From Haematobia irritans (taxonomy: Eukaryota; Arthropoda; Insecta; Diptera; Muscidae): 64,000 bases of DNA. How positions within the stretch are numbered: position 1 is the first letter of the stretch; each line of letters starts with the position of its first letter. Under the pieces are notes generated by a model. It ran no database searches. It saw only the letters and a list, made by a program, of their open reading frames with translations, and had not been told where the DNA came from. The stretch spans positions 55,556,066-55,620,065 of the forward strand of contig NC_134400.1 of the NCBI RefSeq assembly GCF_050003625.1, in the 5' to 3' direction. The translations under genes and the position numbers were made by a program. Positions 54,586 through 64,000 of this stretch are shown here, one piece after another.

Positions 54586-57500
54586 GGCCGCTTGTGCTGC
54601 CTTAAAAGTTCTCCTGATGAAAGGAGACATAGATATAGTTCTTATTCAAGAACCATACATATATAAGAACAAGATCTGTGAATTAAGCACTCCGGGTTTC
54701 AAACTTTTGCATAATACCGGTAACGATATAAATCGAGCATGTATAATTGCTAAAAACGAACTAAACTTGTTTCTGCTTCCTTCATTGAGCAATGCAGACA
54801 CTGTCGTAGCCAGTCTAGAGATATCCACATGCAAATATTGGGTATCTTCGGTCTACATGGGACATGATAGGGATATGCCACCCTGTGCCGTTAAGACCTT
54901 AGTTGAGGAGTCACTAAAAACAAAGACAAAACTCATTATGGGATGCGATGCAAATGCACATCATAGTATTTGGGGAAGTAGTGATACTAATGCAAGGGGA
55001 GAGTCGCTAATAGAGTTTATTTTGCGTACTAACCTGGTAGTTTGCAATAAGGGAGATGCACCAACTTTCGTCACCAGGAACAGACAAGAGGTTTTGGACG
55101 TAACGTTGACCTCTCCGGAACTGAATGATAAGATATCTGAGTGGCAAGTTTTGAGGGAACATAGCTTCTCAGATCATCGCTACATCAGTTTCAGAATGGC
55201 TGTTCGTACTTCAAAGACCATATTTCCGCCAAATGTTAGGAAAGCTGATTGGAATAGGTATAGGGAATCGTTCAATTTGATGATACCGGAAGTGCCGGAG
55301 ACAAATATGAGTACTGTGCAAGATATCGAACACGCAGTGGACCGGATTACTAAGGCCTTCAACATTTCACTGAAAGCTGCATGCCCTAGAGGAAAGCCAA
55401 GGGGAAAAAATCGGCCGCCATGGTGGACTACGGAGTTAAGTAATATGAGGAAATCCTGCAGGAAGCTCTTTAACAAAGCAAAGTCCACAAGAGCTCCGGA
55501 TGATTGGGACACTTACAAGATGAATCTGAGAGAATATAAACGAGAACTGAGAAGGTCGCAACAAAACTCTTGGGATGATTACTGTAGCAGTATTGAGAAT
55601 ACGTCAGAGGCTTCCAGACTACGGAAGGTACTAGCATCCACGAGCTCCGCTCCAGGTTTCATTAAAACATCGGAGGGAAATTGGACAACCTCCAGTGAGG
55701 AGACGTTGGAGGTACTTTTGGACACACACTTCCCTGGAAATCAGACGGTTGAACCATGTTCCGGCGGTGTAACAGAGGCTCAGCGATCATTTCCTATCGA
55801 GGAAATTGTGTCGGAATCTAGAATAAAATGGGCTTTAAATAGCTTTGGACCATTCAAATCCCCCGGACCTGATGGAATTACTCCGGCGGAGTTACAGGCA
55901 GTGGCTGAAAGAATTATCCCCTGGTTGACGGTGATATATAAACAATGTGTAAACTTAGCATATATTCCAGAAAAGTGGAGGGAAACAAAAGTCGTCTTCA
56001 TACCTAAAGCAGGAAAAGCCTCTCACTCGAGTGCGAAGGATTTCCGACCAATCAGCTTATCCTCATTCCTACTTAAGACCCTGGAGAGGATGATAGACAT
56101 GTATCTTAGAACTAGCGTGGATTCAGGTTTGCTCTCGAAACGACAGCATGCATACTCGAAGGGCAGGTCTACTGAGACCGCATTGCATGAACTGGTCAGC
56201 TTTATTGAAAGCTCACTATCTGTCAAAGAATACACAATCGTGGCGTTTCTAGACATCGAAGGGGCGTTCAATAATGTCCATCCGAGCTCGATATTAAAGG
56301 GACTGACAACTCTGAATGTTGATCCAGGTATACTTAGGCTGTTAGACGAACTTCTAATGAAGAGACGTATTTCAGCCACACTAGGGCAAGCAAACATACA
56401 AAGGTATGTGAACAGAGGCACTCCCCAAGGAGGAGTTCTATCACCTCTTCTTTGGAATGTTGCTATAAACAACCTTCTGGTTTCTCTAGAAAAAGAAAGG
56501 ATAAAAGTGGTGGCATACGCAGATGATGTGGCGCTAGCAGTCAGGGGAAAATTCCCATCCACAATCAGAGATATTATACAGAGAGCTCTCCGGATGACTG
56601 AGAAATGGGCGAAAGATAATGGTCTTGGTGTAAATCCAGCAAAGACAGAAATAGTCATGTACTGCAAAGATCGCAAAACTCCCACGGTTAGGCCCATTTC
56701 CTTAGGGGGTACTGAAATTCCCGTTGGTGAGTGTGCAAAATACCTTGGCGTTATTTTGGACAGGAAGCTGAATTTTAGGCTTAATATTGAAGAGAGGGCG
56801 AGAAAAGCCACGGTAGCTTTGTACTCATGCAAAAAGGCAATAGGGAAAAAGTGGGGACTAAGACCAAAAATTGTGCATTGGCTATACACGGCAGTGGTTA
56901 GACCTATAATGCTATATGGTGTTGTAGTCTGGTGGCCGGCACTTCAGAAACCGACTTGTTTAGATAAAGTTCAGCGTATGGCGAGCTTATGTATCTCAGG
57001 CGCATTTAGTAAGACAGGAACAGACTCCCTTAATGTCATGCTACATCTATTACCTTTAGACATTTTGGCCAAACAGTCAGCTGCAACAACGGCTGTGCGG
57101 TTGCGCGAGCTATCGCTGTGGTCGGAAAAAACGTACGGTCATAGTTCGGTCCTCAAAGTAATGCCAGATGTGCCTAACGTAGTGGATTACACCCTGGCAA
57201 AACCACTTTTCGACAAAAAGTTTGAAACTCTAATTCCCAACAGTGAGGCGTGGTGTACACAGACCCCGGGGAATAAAAGATATATAGATTTCTATACCGA
57301 TGGCTCCAAATTGAATGGACAAGTGGGGTTCGGAGTATATTCTAAAGATCTGGAAATTCGAATAGCGAAAAGATTACCTAATCACTGTAGTGTTTTTCAG
57401 GCTGAAATATTGGCAATAAGAGAGGTGGTCAATTGGCTGAGAAGTAATGTTCCAACAAATATTGGCATTAATATATACTCAGACAGTCAACCTGCAATAA

Positions 57501-58135
57501 AATCCTTGGACTCTGTGTTCCTTAACTCAAAAACGGCCATCGACTGCCGCAAATCTCTCAACGAGATGGCTGAGCAGTACAATATTCACCTAATATGGGT
57601 GCCTGGTCATAGGAACATACCGGGGAACTGTGAAGCAGATGTGTTAGCAAGGCTAGGAACTACCTTACATATTCCAGGGGAACTAGAATCTGTTGGTATG
57701 CCTCTGGCCACCTGCAAGCTCTTACTGCGTGAGAAGGCTGTTATGATGGCCAATATTCGATGGGAAAATTGCAAGGGTTGTAACGACACCAAGCAAATAT
57801 GGCCCCATTTAAACTTAAACCGCACACTAGATATGCTAGTGTTCTCAAGGCGTCAGATAGCACTCCTAATATCTGCTATAACGGGTCGCTGCCTGATAGG
57901 CGAATTTGCAAAAACTATAGGTGCGAAGTATAATGACTATTGTATAAGCTGTCATGACGTGGAGGAAAAGGAATCAATTAAACACCTCTTGTGTGAGTGT
58001 CCTGCTTTTTGTGTAAGGCGTAAGCGAATTTTAGGAGCATATAGCTTTAGATTACTGGCTGACCTGGAAAACGTTAACTTAAGCAGTTTGTTAATGTTTT
58101 TGGAGCAATCTGGTTGGTTCCACAAAAGTAAATAA
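54545..58135 (+). CDS. LOA-type LINE ORF2 polyprotein: endonuclease, RT, RNase H (copy 2)
   Basis: The first in-frame ATG is at 54545, inside ORF1; a TTG start would add four residues. Endonuclease: IQEPY, GCDANAHHSIWGS, LDVTLTS, SDHRYISF. RT: FLDIEGAF, GTPQGGVLSPLLWN, VVAYADDVALAV. RNase H: FYTDGSKLNG, FQAEILAI, YSDSQPAIK, and GHRNIPGNCEADVLARLG, where V replaces the E usual after A-D in this motif. The C-terminal zinc-knuckle-like CISCHDVEEKESIKHLLCEC is present. Unlike copy 1 it keeps ELESVG after LHIPG and has S and T in LSLWSEKTYG. Everything needed for target-primed reverse transcription is present, so of the three copies it is the best candidate for an active source element. Confidence 0.92.
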   Translation: MVLRFLQINLHHCKAACAALKVLLMKGDIDIVLIQEPYIYKNKICELSTPGFKLLHNTGNDINRACIIAKNELNLFLLPSLSNADTVVASLEISTCKYWVSSVYMGHDRDMPPCAVKTLVEESLKTKTKLIMGCDANAHHSIWGSSDTNARGESLIEFILRTNLVVCNKGDAPTFVTRNRQEVLDVTLTSPELNDKISEWQVLREHSFSDHRYISFRMAVRTSKTIFPPNVRKADWNRYRESFNLMIPEVPETNMSTVQDIEHAVDRITKAFNISLKAACPRGKPRGKNRPPWWTTELSNMRKSCRKLFNKAKSTRAPDDWDTYKMNLREYKRELRRSQQNSWDDYCSSIENTSEASRLRKVLASTSSAPGFIKTSEGNWTTSSEETLEVLLDTHFPGNQTVEPCSGGVTEAQRSFPIEEIVSESRIKWALNSFGPFKSPGPDGITPAELQAVAERIIPWLTVIYKQCVNLAYIPEKWRETKVVFIPKAGKASHSSAKDFRPISLSSFLLKTLERMIDMYLRTSVDSGLLSKRQHAYSKGRSTETALHELVSFIESSLSVKEYTIVAFLDIEGAFNNVHPSSILKGLTTLNVDPGILRLLDELLMKRRISATLGQANIQRYVNRGTPQGGVLSPLLWNVAINNLLVSLEKERIKVVAYADDVALAVRGKFPSTIRDIIQRALRMTEKWAKDNGLGVNPAKTEIVMYCKDRKTPTVRPISLGGTEIPVGECAKYLGVILDRKLNFRLNIEERARKATVALYSCKKAIGKKWGLRPKIVHWLYTAVVRPIMLYGVVVWWPALQKPTCLDKVQRMASLCISGAFSKTGTDSLNVMLHLLPLDILAKQSAATTAVRLRELSLWSEKTYGHSSVLKVMPDVPNVVDYTLAKPLFDKKFETLIPNSEAWCTQTPGNKRYIDFYTDGSKLNGQVGFGVYSKDLEIRIAKRLPNHCSVFQAEILAIREVVNWLRSNVPTNIGINIYSDSQPAIKSLDSVFLNSKTAIDCRKSLNEMAEQYNIHLIWVPGHRNIPGNCEADVLARLGTTLHIPGELESVGMPLATCKLLLREKAVMMANIRWENCKGCNDTKQIWPHLNLNRTLDMLVFSRRQIALLISAITGRCLIGEFAKTIGAKYNDYCISCHDVEEKESIKHLLCECPAFCVRRKRILGAYSFRLLADLENVNLSSLLMFLEQSGWFHKSK

Positions 58136-58879
58136 TAGAGAAGGTTCAGTGGTTAAGACTAGAAGTGCCCATATGTAATAGGTACTTTTAGTTAAATGTG
58201 GTATCACAATGGACTGAATAGTCTAAGTGAGCCTGAAATTTAATCGGGCTGCCACTTTAACCTAACCTAACCTAACCTAACACCACGGACCAAATTTCAA
58301 TCGGATCGGATGACTTTTGCTCCTCCATGAGGCTCCGGAGTTCAAATCTGGGGATCGGTTTATATGGGGCTATATATAATTATGGGCCGATGTGAACCAA
58401 TTTTTGCATGGTCATTAGAGAACATATACTAACACCATGTACCAAATTTCAGCCGGATCGGATGAAATTTGGTTCTCTTAGAGGCTCCGCAAGCCAAATC
58501 GGGGGATTGGTTTATATGGGGGCTATATGTAATTATGGACAGATATGGACCAATTTTTGCATGGTTGTTAGAGACCATTTGCTTCTCTTAGAGCAATCGC
58601 AAGCCATATTTGGGGGTCCGTTTCTATGGGGGCTATACGTAAAAGTGGACCGATATCGCACATTTTCAATACCATCCGACCTACATCAATAACGACTACT
58701 TGTGCCAAGTTTCAAGTCGATAGCTTGTTTCGTTCGGAAGCTAGCGTGATTTCAACAGACGGACGGACGGACATGCTCAGATCGACTCAGAATTTCACCA
58801 CGATCCAGAATATATATACTTTATGGGGTCTTAGAGCAATATTTCGATGTGTTACAAACGGAATGACAAAGTTAATATA

Positions 58880-59480
58880 CAGTCGACTCCGCTTTACTGA
58901 AACGTTAAAAATGCAGCCATTTAATTTCAGTTATCCGAAGTTTTTGCTAAAGCGGACTACGGATAACTGAAAAAAACTTCCAGTAATGCGAACTTCGGAT
59001 AACTGAAAAAGTTTCAGTAAAGCGGACTCCGTATAACTGGAAAAAAATCCGCTCAATTTCAGTTAACCGAACTTATGACCAATGCTATGTACATAAAATA
59101 ATAAAAACAAGGTGTTTGATTCCGTGTGTGTGCCATCTACAATTTTACCTTTCAGTTGATTTTATTTACAGAGTGATTTAAACTGTTTTGAAAGTGCCAT
59201 CTTCACTTGAAATAAAGCGTTCTCAATACGGAGAAGAAAATGTACTCTCTCTCAATAGCGAGAATGTGGCATTTTCAGTAAAGCGAAGTCATACTTATGT
59301 GACGAAACTCATTTGAACACAAAAAACTTTTCAGTAATCCGATTTTTTCAGTTAAGCGGAGTTTCACTAAAGCGGAGTAATTTAAATGAAATGGACAGAA
59401 AAAACAACTGGGGAATGCGATCGATTTCAGTTATCCGAGGTTTTTCAGTAAAGCGCATTGCGCTAAAGCGGAGTCGACTG
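58880..59480. mobile_element. pogo/Tigger-like MITE, 601 bp, TA duplication
   Basis: CAGTCGACTCCGCTTTACTG at the left; CTAAAGCGGAGTCGACTG at the right is its inverted copy. TA flanks both sides (58878-58879, 59481-59482). Removing it restores TTAATATACCCCCATCC of the C-family head. Subterminal regions hold many short copies of CAGTTATCCGAAG, CAGTAAAGCGGA and their complements. Non-coding; it depends on a transposase encoded elsewhere. Confidence 0.85.
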
Positions 59481-59507
59481 TACCCCCATCCTATTGTGGA
59501 GGGTATA

Positions 59508-60591
59508 ATTAATTGGATCAATTAATTTCGTAATTGAATCAGAAAAATTTTCTGTGTGCACAAGTCTAATAATATGTATTTGTCCTTAGTTTGCTAATAT
59601 TTGTGGTGTTTAGGTGAGTACTAAGTTCGAGTTTAGCTTTAAATTTTACCTTTTTGATGCAAATATTAATATAACTTGATCGGGAAGAGTCCATGGAAAT
59701 GGATTATGAAAAAAAGTAATCGTGAAAAAATGGCGTTTTTAGCGGCTAAAGTCGAACTTAATACCCACCTTTTTATTCGAAACTTCTCTGTGCCACGGTA
59801 TATTTAGATTTTATGACAATCTATAATTGACTCCCTATATGGATTTTTAATAGCCCATGCATTGAAAAATATTTCCGAAAGTTTTATTTATAATTTAAAA
59901 ATCATTCGATTCGATACCTGGTGAAAGTTTATAAAGCACAAAATGCAAATTAATAAAAGACATCTACCCACAACATCAAGTCCAGCATGAATGTCAGCCA
60001 CACGCGTATCAACACATTTTCATTTCAAACCACGTTCTACTTCCGTGGAAACAATTAAAGCCCACAAGCATACAGGGCATACAACCATTCAGCCAATCGC
60101 TGAGCTTACATCAATATCCTCTCTAAAGTAGCAACACATTGGCCTTCATCAGAGATTCCCTATTAAAGTGCAATAAATGTTTTGCCAGAACAGTAGGAGA
60201 TATCTTGTCTATTTTTTAATTCACCATCACAAAATTACTTAGTCCGATTATTTTTTAAAATTTAAATTACTTCTAATATGAGAATGATAATATCAATCGC
60301 AGATATAATAAAACATAAAAAGTACTGCAAGTATGTGCGGACGAAAGTTCGACTGGGCCGAATCATAAATTCAATAATTTTCTTTGAAACCATCTAATCG
60401 TAATGATTGTCATATATAACGTCACAACTTTTGTTGCGAAAAAAATGGTTAATGTTGGGTATTTAGTATATTTTAGGTACTGCCCAAAATATTGATAAGA
60501 TCTGATGCAAACTGTTACCCCAACTTGATTACTACCTTAGAGTGGATGAGTCAAGCTATATTTTTGGGGTACCATTAGTACCTTCCATGTA
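59508..60591. other. No gene seen; one tail-like hairpin
   Basis: AT-rich without a credible gene. AAGTATGTGCGGACGAAAGT ... GACTGGGCCGAATCATAA at 60330-60372 resembles the C-family tail on the minus strand and may be a very old copy. Confidence 0.4.
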
Positions 60592-60840
60592 CATCCAGAG
60601 AAGGAATATGATCACCTCAAACATGTTTTAAGAGTAAAATGTTATTTTTGGGTGGTGACCATGTAGCATGGTTTTCGCAACCATGTTATTTTCTCGGAAA
60701 TCATGTATCTGATTTCGGCAAGCAGGTTATATTTAACGAAAAATAACATTTTAGTGACAAACATGTTACATGGTCACCATACAAAAATAACATGTTGCTC
60801 TTGAAACATGTTTGAGGTGATCCTATTCCTTCTCTGCGTG
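60592..60840. mobile_element. Palindromic MITE (D family), copy 3, 249 bp
   Basis: CATCCAGAGAAGGAATATGA ... GATCCTATTCCTTCTCTGCG then TG, with TA on both sides (60590-60591, 60841-60842). Arms and inner inverted repeat as in copies 1 and 2, with the middle in the opposite orientation relative to copy 1. Confidence 0.85.
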
Positions 60841-60842
60841 TA

Positions 60843-61176
60843 CATGTCATCCTCGTAGTTTTTAGACTTATATACATAATGGTGAATATAGAACATTATT
60901 TTTTAAACGATACAGTTGGTAACCTTGTATAGCATATAAGAAAGTTTGTCACGCCTTTATTTGGTTTTGGAATCGGAAAAGGAAATAAACATATCTGATA
61001 CTATAAGTGTGGCAGAGACAAGATATAATAGTTGTTAAAACCCAATATTGTTTAGTGGTGATAAAATTTTGGAACATTAACCTTTCATATAATCAGAGGG
61101 TTAACCCATCCATTCGGAGGAAAACAAAAAAAATATATGTTTTAAATTCTGCTGAACAATTAGCAAACTAGAAGTA
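60843..61176. other. No gene seen
   Basis: AT-rich, nothing recognised. Confidence 0.4.
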
Positions 61177-61417
61177 CACTGTTAGAAAAATATGTTTTTC
61201 ATATGTTCCGATTTAAACAAAATGTGTTTCGGGCACAATTTTAAAACACAATATATTTAAGTGCAAACATGTAATGTTCCTAAACTAACACTAAATGTTT
61301 GGGACATCTATGTTAATATGTTAGAATATATTATGTTTGGGGCATGTATGTTTCATAAAAATCATATGAGTGAATGCAAACATATATAAATTTACAAATT
61401 TCGACTAAACATACATA

Positions 61418-61495
61418 GGTTAGGTTAGGTATCACAATGGACTGAATAGTCTAAGTGAGCCTGAAATTTAATCGGACTGCCACTTTAACCTAACC
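61418..61495 (+). mobile_element. 78-bp LINE-tail insertion with an inverted tail at its start
   Basis: The last 65 bp of the LOA-type 3' end (ATCACAATGGACTGAATAGT ... CTGCCACTTTAACCTAACC) is preceded by GGTTAGGTTAGGT, the reverse complement of its own CCTAACC tail. A 12-bp direct repeat TAAACATACATA flanks it (61406-61417, 61496-61507), showing a genuine insertion. Confidence 0.85.
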
Positions 61496-62487
61496 TAAAC
61501 ATACATATGTTGTGATATTTTATTCAAAGCGACAGAGAGAGTATAGAGAAAGATATACAGATGGAAACCGGGAGAGTTGACGAAAGATAAACATAAACAC
61601 AGCGAAACATAACACAGCGAAACATAACACAGCGAAATAATCAAAAGAAAACAATTTCTGTGAAACCGCGTGTATGTTGTTTCGGAAAACTGTTTTATGA
61701 TAAGGCCAAAAATTTGATATGCTTAAGTCTAAATATTATTTAATTTGAATAACGAGAATAGACATTCGGAACCAAGAGAATAGACATTTGAAAAACAAAC
61801 AGCATATGTTTTCGCCTTGAGAGCAGCATTTTATGTATGTGTGGATATGTGTTTTGTTTATCATTTTCGCATTATGGGCACAATTTTTTTCTTGGTTCGT
61901 TAAAATAAAACAGGGGTCTTCATAAAAATAACGAAAGGGCACTATACTCTTTTTAGAGTTGGGACAGTAAAATGATATGAGGAGGAAATAGTGAAAATTT
62001 ACACATTAAAATGTGTTAATAAGTAGTCCACGAGGAGTTGACGGACACCTTCAGATATAAAAGCGGGCATTAAGTTCGAGTTTTGCAGCTAAACAATTTA
62101 AAAAGTTTATTTTCTTTAAAATGAATTATTAAAGAAAAATAAAAGGCATTTTAGAGCGATGGTGTTAAATGCTAGTAAAAAACTGTTCACGCCTAAATAA
62201 ATTTATGTTTATATTATAAAATTATTTATGTCTGTTTATACTCGACTCCACGCACTTCTTTTGTTAGTTTTTGAATTCCTTCAAAATTTTAAAGTTTTGT
62301 ACTAAAAACAGTTTTTTGTTACAAAATTGTTATTTTTGCAAAAAAAAAAAAAAATATCCAAAAATCAGCCAATTTCGTTTATATCAAGCACTGTTACTGG
62401 CTATAAATCTTTAATAACCCACATTTCGAAGTTTCATTATAAAAATTTAATACAGTATAAATATAAATGTGTAAATTAAAAAAAAGT

Positions 62488-62552
62488 GTTCGGTCGGAGC
62501 AGGGATTGAACCCACCCTTTGCATGCAAGGCAGACATGCTAACCACTGTCAA
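62488..62552 (-). repeat. tRNA-derived SINE head fragment
   Basis: The minus strand reads CAGTGGTTAGCATGTCTGCC (box A region) and GTGGGTTCAATCCCTGC (box B), close to the head of the SINE at 26.7 kb (TGGTTAGCATGCCCGCC, AGGTTCAAACCC). The 3' part and tail are missing. Confidence 0.65.
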
Positions 62553-62654
62553 ATGTATGTTTCTGTTAAATAATGTTATGTTTGCATGGGCTCGTGGGCG
62601 CTGCAAACTATGCTATATAAATGTAACTTATAACGATAATTATCTACTGGTGAC

Positions 62655-62725
62655 TATAACAGCTACGTAGTCCACTGGATATTGTATTGGCTTACAAACT
62701 GTATGGTCCTCGGTTCGATTCTCCG
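62655..62725 (+). repeat. tRNA-like segment inside the ATGTTTGG-type element
   Basis: GTAGTCCACTGGATATTG (box A-like), TTGGCTTACAAACTGTATGG and CTCGGTTCGATTCTCCGTG (box B and T-stem). The homologous place in the 977-bp copies (35057-35110 and, reversed, 37515-37570) keeps TTACAAACTGTGTGGTCC and GTTCGAATCCCCG but has lost box A. Not a functional tRNA gene as far as can be seen. Confidence 0.5.
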
Positions 62726-63119
62726 TGCAGGCGAAAGATAAAATTTTAAAAATTTATAAAAGTGAATAATTTCTTAAACATTATTTGTATTACAGAAAAA
62801 GGTGCCAAGAACTAAAATATTTCGTGGAAGTGAAACTTACGAGTATGTTAGGCAATGAGCACAATCGTCTTTGGGGAAAATTCTTCCAAGCATATAATAT
62901 TTTTGGGCTCAAAATGCTTCCAAACATATAATATGTTCACATAAAACAAACATATTAATGTTTCGCAGTATCCAACAATATTTTGGTGTATGAATAAAGA
63001 ATAATTAACCAAACTAAATACTTTTAAAAAGTGCAACTTTGTTTTAAATTTATTTTGCTTTTTGTGTTTTTATGGCTTTGATTGCTTAATTAATTTCATT
63101 AATTGAATAAAAATATTTA

Positions 63120-63370
63120 CTACAAGTGTACAATCTTAACCAACAGAGGAAAAGAATGTTTGTCAAATTTATTTGGGCATAGCCCTATAACATAGACTGC
63201 AAGATGGTTGGATGGACGCACGTTTCGGAATTACCACATTCCTCATCAGCATCCTCTACTTGCAGCGAAACTATCAACCAATTATCAGAATAAATTCAGG
63301 CAGTTCACTAAACCCAAAAGTAAACCACACTTGAACCTTCCGAAAAAAGGCATGGTTTTAAGCTGAAATA
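63120..63370. repeat. Foldback-element remnant
   Basis: Matches the element at 12587-12872 through TTAACCAACAGAGGAAAAG, TTTATTTGGGCATAGCCCTA, CATTCCTCATCAGCATCCTC and GGCATGGTTTTAAGCTGA. The left arm is largely lost, so it no longer folds as a full hairpin. Confidence 0.65.
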
Positions 63371-64000
63371 AAAAAAATAATAATAAACAACAACAATAGG
63401 GCTGTTTTCTTTTTGCACTGGATGCAACACTTGTATGGGCTATCCAGAACATCGTTGCACTGGTGTTTGTAACGATCCACCTGTGACGGTCCTACTCCCC
63501 TTGAGAATGGCTACCTCCTTGCCGCCGGCCGTGCTCAGTCTTGGGGCGGTTCTTTCTCGTTGAGAGTAGGTTCGGATACGTTTCCATAAAAGTTAAAAAT
63601 TAAGGTAGCTCTTTGGTAGAAAAATTAAGATAAAAAGAAAGAAGAAGAAGAACAAATAATTTGTGAATGATGTACGAGATGAATTGCAGCATTAGATGGT
63701 GTTTTGCTGCCGTTTTTCAAAATCTCTCCCAACCATACTGACTATGTATTTGGTCAGCCCTAGGGTCCTCTACCGCCTTTACCAACGCCTTTCGCGAATT
63801 AAGAAATCACTGAATTCTAAAACATAATTATTATTGAATATTTACATCAAAAATGGGACTAGATTAAAAAAAAAATACAAGGAAATGAATAAAATGATTC
63901 CGCAGAAGGAATGTCGATTAAGTAATTAGAATAAATAATAAAAGTTTATAATTTTAGTTTATATGTTAATACTAAAAAGAGTTAAAAGAAATAATTAAAA
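63371..64000. other. Unassigned; includes a GC-richer block at 63410-63580
   Basis: CTCCTTGCCGCCGGCCGTGC and TTGCACTGGATGCAACACTT are unlike the AT-rich surroundings. I found no open frame with recognisable domains. It could be the edge of another element that extends past the window. Confidence 0.4.

Larger units (their letters stand above)
53253..58276 (+). mobile_element. LOA-type LINE copy 2: full length, both ORFs intact
   Basis: A 5.0-kb element inserted in the reversed C repeat. CTAACACCAC flanks it at 53243-53252 and 58277-58286; the first bases of the right repeat could also be tail. The 5' UTR is 109 bp, with ORF1 at 53362-54585 and ORF2 at 54545-58135. The 3' UTR contains GTATCACAATGGACTGAATA and CGGGCTGCCACTTTAACC, then CCTAA units. 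Unoccupied C repeats elsewhere read ACTAACACCACGTACCAAAT, so the target is known. It lacks the 15-bp deletion of copy 1. Confidence 0.92.
52356..59507 (-). mobile_element. C-family repeat, reversed, interrupted by LINE copy 2 and a pogo-like MITE
   Basis: The tail (AAACAAGTATATACGGCCGT at 52359, then CAGCCAGGCCGAATC) is at the left. The 29-bp array lies at 52595-52850 and units at 52860-53252. The LINE sits at 53253-58276. Units resume at 58287, followed by the GACGGACGGACGGAC microsatellite (58759-58774). The MITE lies at 58880-59480 and the head remainder ACCCCCATCC ... GGAGGGTATA ends at 59507. Removing both insertions leaves about 1.5 kb collinear with the complete C copy at 20151-22030. 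Confidence 0.8.
61177..62990 (+). mobile_element. Diverged, longer relative of the 977-bp element
   Basis: TA|CACTGTTAGAAAAATATG ... TTTTTCATATGTTCCGATTT parallels the left arm of the 977-bp element, including GTTAATATGTTAGAATATAT. The end region (AAGCATATAATATTTTTGGG, AATGCTTCCAAACATATAAT) parallels its right arm and then fades near 62990. The middle is longer and holds a tRNA-like segment (62655-62725), a SINE head (62488-62552) and a small tail insertion (61418-61495). Confidence 0.6.

Noticed and set aside
58256..58281. CCTAA repeats as a telomere fragment
   Set aside because: Only two to four units, always at the 3' end of a LINE or SINE, so they are the element tail.
62488..62725. Possible tRNA genes
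   Set aside because: Box A and B-like motifs are present but the arms do not pair into a cloverleaf and the sequences sit in SINE or MITE contexts.

Overview
The window is a transposon-rich intergenic stretch of a fly genome. The best guess is a calyptrate or muscoid dipteran (house fly, stable fly or horn fly type). This rests on the AT-rich background, the very abundant hairpin-ended interspersed repeats with a CCGT/CTGT microsatellite near the head, LOA-type non-LTR retrotransposons with CCTAA tails, and Tc1/mariner, piggyBac-like, hAT-like and pogo-like DNA elements. The species assignment is inference. I see no intact host gene. The only intact long open frames belong to two copies of one retrotransposon.

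Layout. 0-4.6 kb: an exon-like cassette broken by a piggyBac-like MITE, a hairpin-ended repeat (E family), MITE remnants and an isolated core-promoter-like sequence. 4.6-8.4 kb: a broken, 5'-truncated LOA-type LINE on the minus strand. 8.6-9.9 kb: a C-family hairpin repeat with a 29-bp minisatellite. 11.3-13.0 kb: MITEs nested in one another. 13.0-18.0 kb: intact LOA-type LINE copy 1. 19.2-22.5 kb: a B-family repeat holding a nested C-family repeat and a palindromic MITE. 23.8-24.6 kb: a hAT-like element. 26.7-27.0 kb: a tRNA-derived SINE. 28.3-31.6 kb: more hairpin-repeat families. 31.6-36.2 kb: a decayed minus-strand LINE split by a mariner-like element and by a MITE that itself contains a 977-bp element. 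36.2-38.7 kb: a C repeat split by the second, inverted 977-bp element. 38.7-43.3 kb: a second exon-like cassette split by a 3.8-kb composite with mariner ends and a tandem B-repeat array inside. 44.2-46.5 kb: another LINE fragment interrupted by a MITE. 46.6-48.0 kb: an element with terminal inverted repeats and tRNA-like segments. 48.7-51.0 kb: a C repeat with a MITE in its head and a TA run of about 289 bp. 52.4-59.5 kb: a reversed C repeat holding intact LINE copy 2 and a pogo/Tigger-like MITE. 59.5-64 kb: a third palindromic MITE, a diverged relative of the 977-bp element, tRNA-like segments and a foldback remnant.

How the pieces relate. The window is a readable record of nested insertions. 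For many of them an unoccupied version of the target lies elsewhere in the window, so boundaries and target-site duplications can be set without outside data. The LINE supplies the EN/RT/RNase H machinery. The SINE carries a tail nearly the same as that of the older LINE copy, so it was probably mobilised by this LINE family. The MITEs lack transposases and would depend on enzymes encoded elsewhere. Family names (LOA, Helentron/DINE-1-like, pogo, piggyBac, hAT, CR1-like) rest on motifs and structure read by eye. No database comparison was possible.
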